Source: Pseudomonadota bacterium
GTDB lineage: Bacteria; Pseudomonadota; Alphaproteobacteria; Acetobacterales; Acetobacteraceae
Direction of reading: 5' to 3'
NCBI GenBank assembly: GCA_021851785.1
Contig: JAJZBV010000004.1
Span: 24,591-88,590 of the forward strand
DNA: 64,000 bases
Part shown: positions 63,077-64,000 of the stretch, in pieces
Position numbering within the stretch: the stretch's first letter is position 1
How the letters are laid out: every line of letters begins with the position of its first letter
The notes under the pieces: generated by a model
Database searches by the model: none
Seen by the model: the letters and a program-made list of their open reading frames with translations, nothing else
Told to the model about the DNA's origin: nothing
Made by a program: the position numbers and the translations under genes

Positions 63077-64000
63077 ATGGATTTCGATCTTAGCGAGGAA
63101 CAGTCGCTGCTCAAGGACAGCGTCGAGAAACTCATCGCCCAGCATTATGATTTCGAGCAGCGGAAGAAATATCTGCAAACCTCGGAGGGCTGGTCGCCCG
63201 ATCTCTGGGCGCGGTATGCCGAAATGGGGCTTCTCGGCCTCCCCTTCGCCGAGGCCGAGGGCGGGTTCGGCGGCGGCGCGGTCGAGACCATGATCGTCAT
63301 GGAGGCGTTCGGGCGCGGTCTCGTGCTCGAACCCTATTTCGCGACCGTGGTGCTCGCCGGTGGGCTCTTGCGCCACGCGGCAAACCCGGTGCAGCGCGCC
63401 GAGCTGATCCCCGCGATCGCCGGCGGCACGTTGCGCATGGCCTTCGCCCATAACGAGCGGCAGGCGCGTTACGATCTCGCCGATGTCACCACCAGCGCCC
63501 GCGAAAGCGCCGGCGCCTGGCGCGTCACCGGCGACAAATCCCTCGTCCTTGCCGGCGCGCAGGCGGATCGGTTGATCGTCAGCGCGCGCGTCGCGGGGGC
63601 GCCGCGGGCGCATGACGGGATCGGGCTTTTTCTCGTCGATGCCGGCGCCCCCGGCGTCTCGCGGCGCGGCTATGCTTTGCAGGACGCGACACGCGCCGCT
63701 GAAATTTCTTTCAGCGACGTGCCGGCAACGCCGCTCGGCACGCCGGGGAAAGGTTTTCCGGTGATCGCGCGGGTTGTGGACGAGGCGATCGCGGCACTCT
63801 GCGCCGAGGCGGTCGGGGTGATGGCGGCGATGCATGAAGCCACGCTCGATTATCTTCGCACCCGCAAGCAATTCGGCCGCGCGATCGGACAATTCCAGGT
63901 GTTGCAGCACCGCGCGGTGGATATGCTGGTCGCGATCGAGCAGGCGCGCAGCATGGCGTTCTTCGCGACGATGATGGCCAGCGAGGCGGATGCCAGCGAG
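63077..64000 (+). CDS. pimD: acyl-CoA dehydrogenase, small subunit (PimD-like), cut by window end
   Basis: 308 codons are visible from the ATG at 63077; the C-terminus lies beyond 64000. It opens MDFDLSEEQSLLKDSVEKLI and has GLPFAEAEGGFGGGAVETMIVMEAFGRGL and LDYLRTRKQFGRAIGQFQVLQHRAVDML of the acyl-CoA dehydrogenase fold. It differs from the preceding gene enough to be its partner, not a duplicate. An enoyl-CoA hydratase (pimE) would be the next gene if the pim order continues. Confidence 0.88.
   Translation, partial: MDFDLSEEQSLLKDSVEKLIAQHYDFEQRKKYLQTSEGWSPDLWARYAEMGLLGLPFAEAEGGFGGGAVETMIVMEAFGRGLVLEPYFATVVLAGGLLRHAANPVQRAELIPAIAGGTLRMAFAHNERQARYDLADVTTSARESAGAWRVTGDKSLVLAGAQADRLIVSARVAGAPRAHDGIGLFLVDAGAPGVSRRGYALQDATRAAEISFSDVPATPLGTPGKGFPVIARVVDEAIAALCAEAVGVMAAMHEATLDYLRTRKQFGRAIGQFQVLQHRAVDMLVAIEQARSMAFFATMMASEADASE

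Overview
The window is GC-rich (roughly two thirds G+C) and tightly packed, with many 4-bp ATGA/GTGA overlaps. It looks like the chromosome of an aerobic alphaproteobacterium. Rhodospirillales/Acetobacteraceae is my best guess, from a K+-independent H+-pyrophosphatase of the Rhodospirillum type, several Liv-type solute-binding proteins, and recurring GGTTCTTT...AAAGAACC palindromes. The placement is inference: there is no rRNA or other strong marker.

Layout. 1-7.4 kb (minus): two amino-acid/aromatic-type ABC solute-binding proteins, a cytochrome P450 translationally coupled to one of them, a cupin, two tandem paralogous MFS transporters and an SDR. 7.4-9.3 kb: a secreted phosphoesterase. 9.5-15.7 kb: a sulfide-response locus. 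A DUF2892 protein and sulfide:quinone oxidoreductase run leftward; an ArsR-type persulfide sensor and an RND efflux pair run rightward. A shared promoter/operator of 30 bp lies between them. 15.8-20 kb: MBL hydrolase, rsmI, LpoA-like lipoprotein and a histidine kinase. 20.1-26.2 kb: a hydroxycinnamate-type CoA pathway (crotonase, feruloyl-CoA-synthase-like ligase, thiolase, thioesterase, MarR regulator, binding protein). 26.3-40.9 kb: mostly housekeeping (Xaa-Pro aminopeptidase, prmA, uvrD, metF, mlaA, mlaC, ettA, a CAU tRNA, hppA).

40.9-44.6 kb is the only clearly accessory stretch. It holds two AT-rich orphan genes, an IS3-family remnant, a strong candidate small RNA with an anti-Shine-Dalgarno loop, an inverted repeat, a low-complexity secreted protein, and a frameshifted integrase remnant beside tRNA-Glu. 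I read it as a decayed tRNA-associated island.

44.7-51.6 kb: a CHASE3 chemoreceptor, the grpE-dnaK-dnaJ chaperone set and a nitronate monooxygenase. 51.8-64 kb (plus): a complete Liv-type ABC transporter runs straight into a beta-oxidation operon in the gene order of pimFABCD (pimelate/dicarboxylate degradation in Rhodopseudomonas). The last gene is cut by the window end. The main metabolic theme is uptake and CoA-dependent breakdown of aromatic, phenylpropanoid and dicarboxylic acids.
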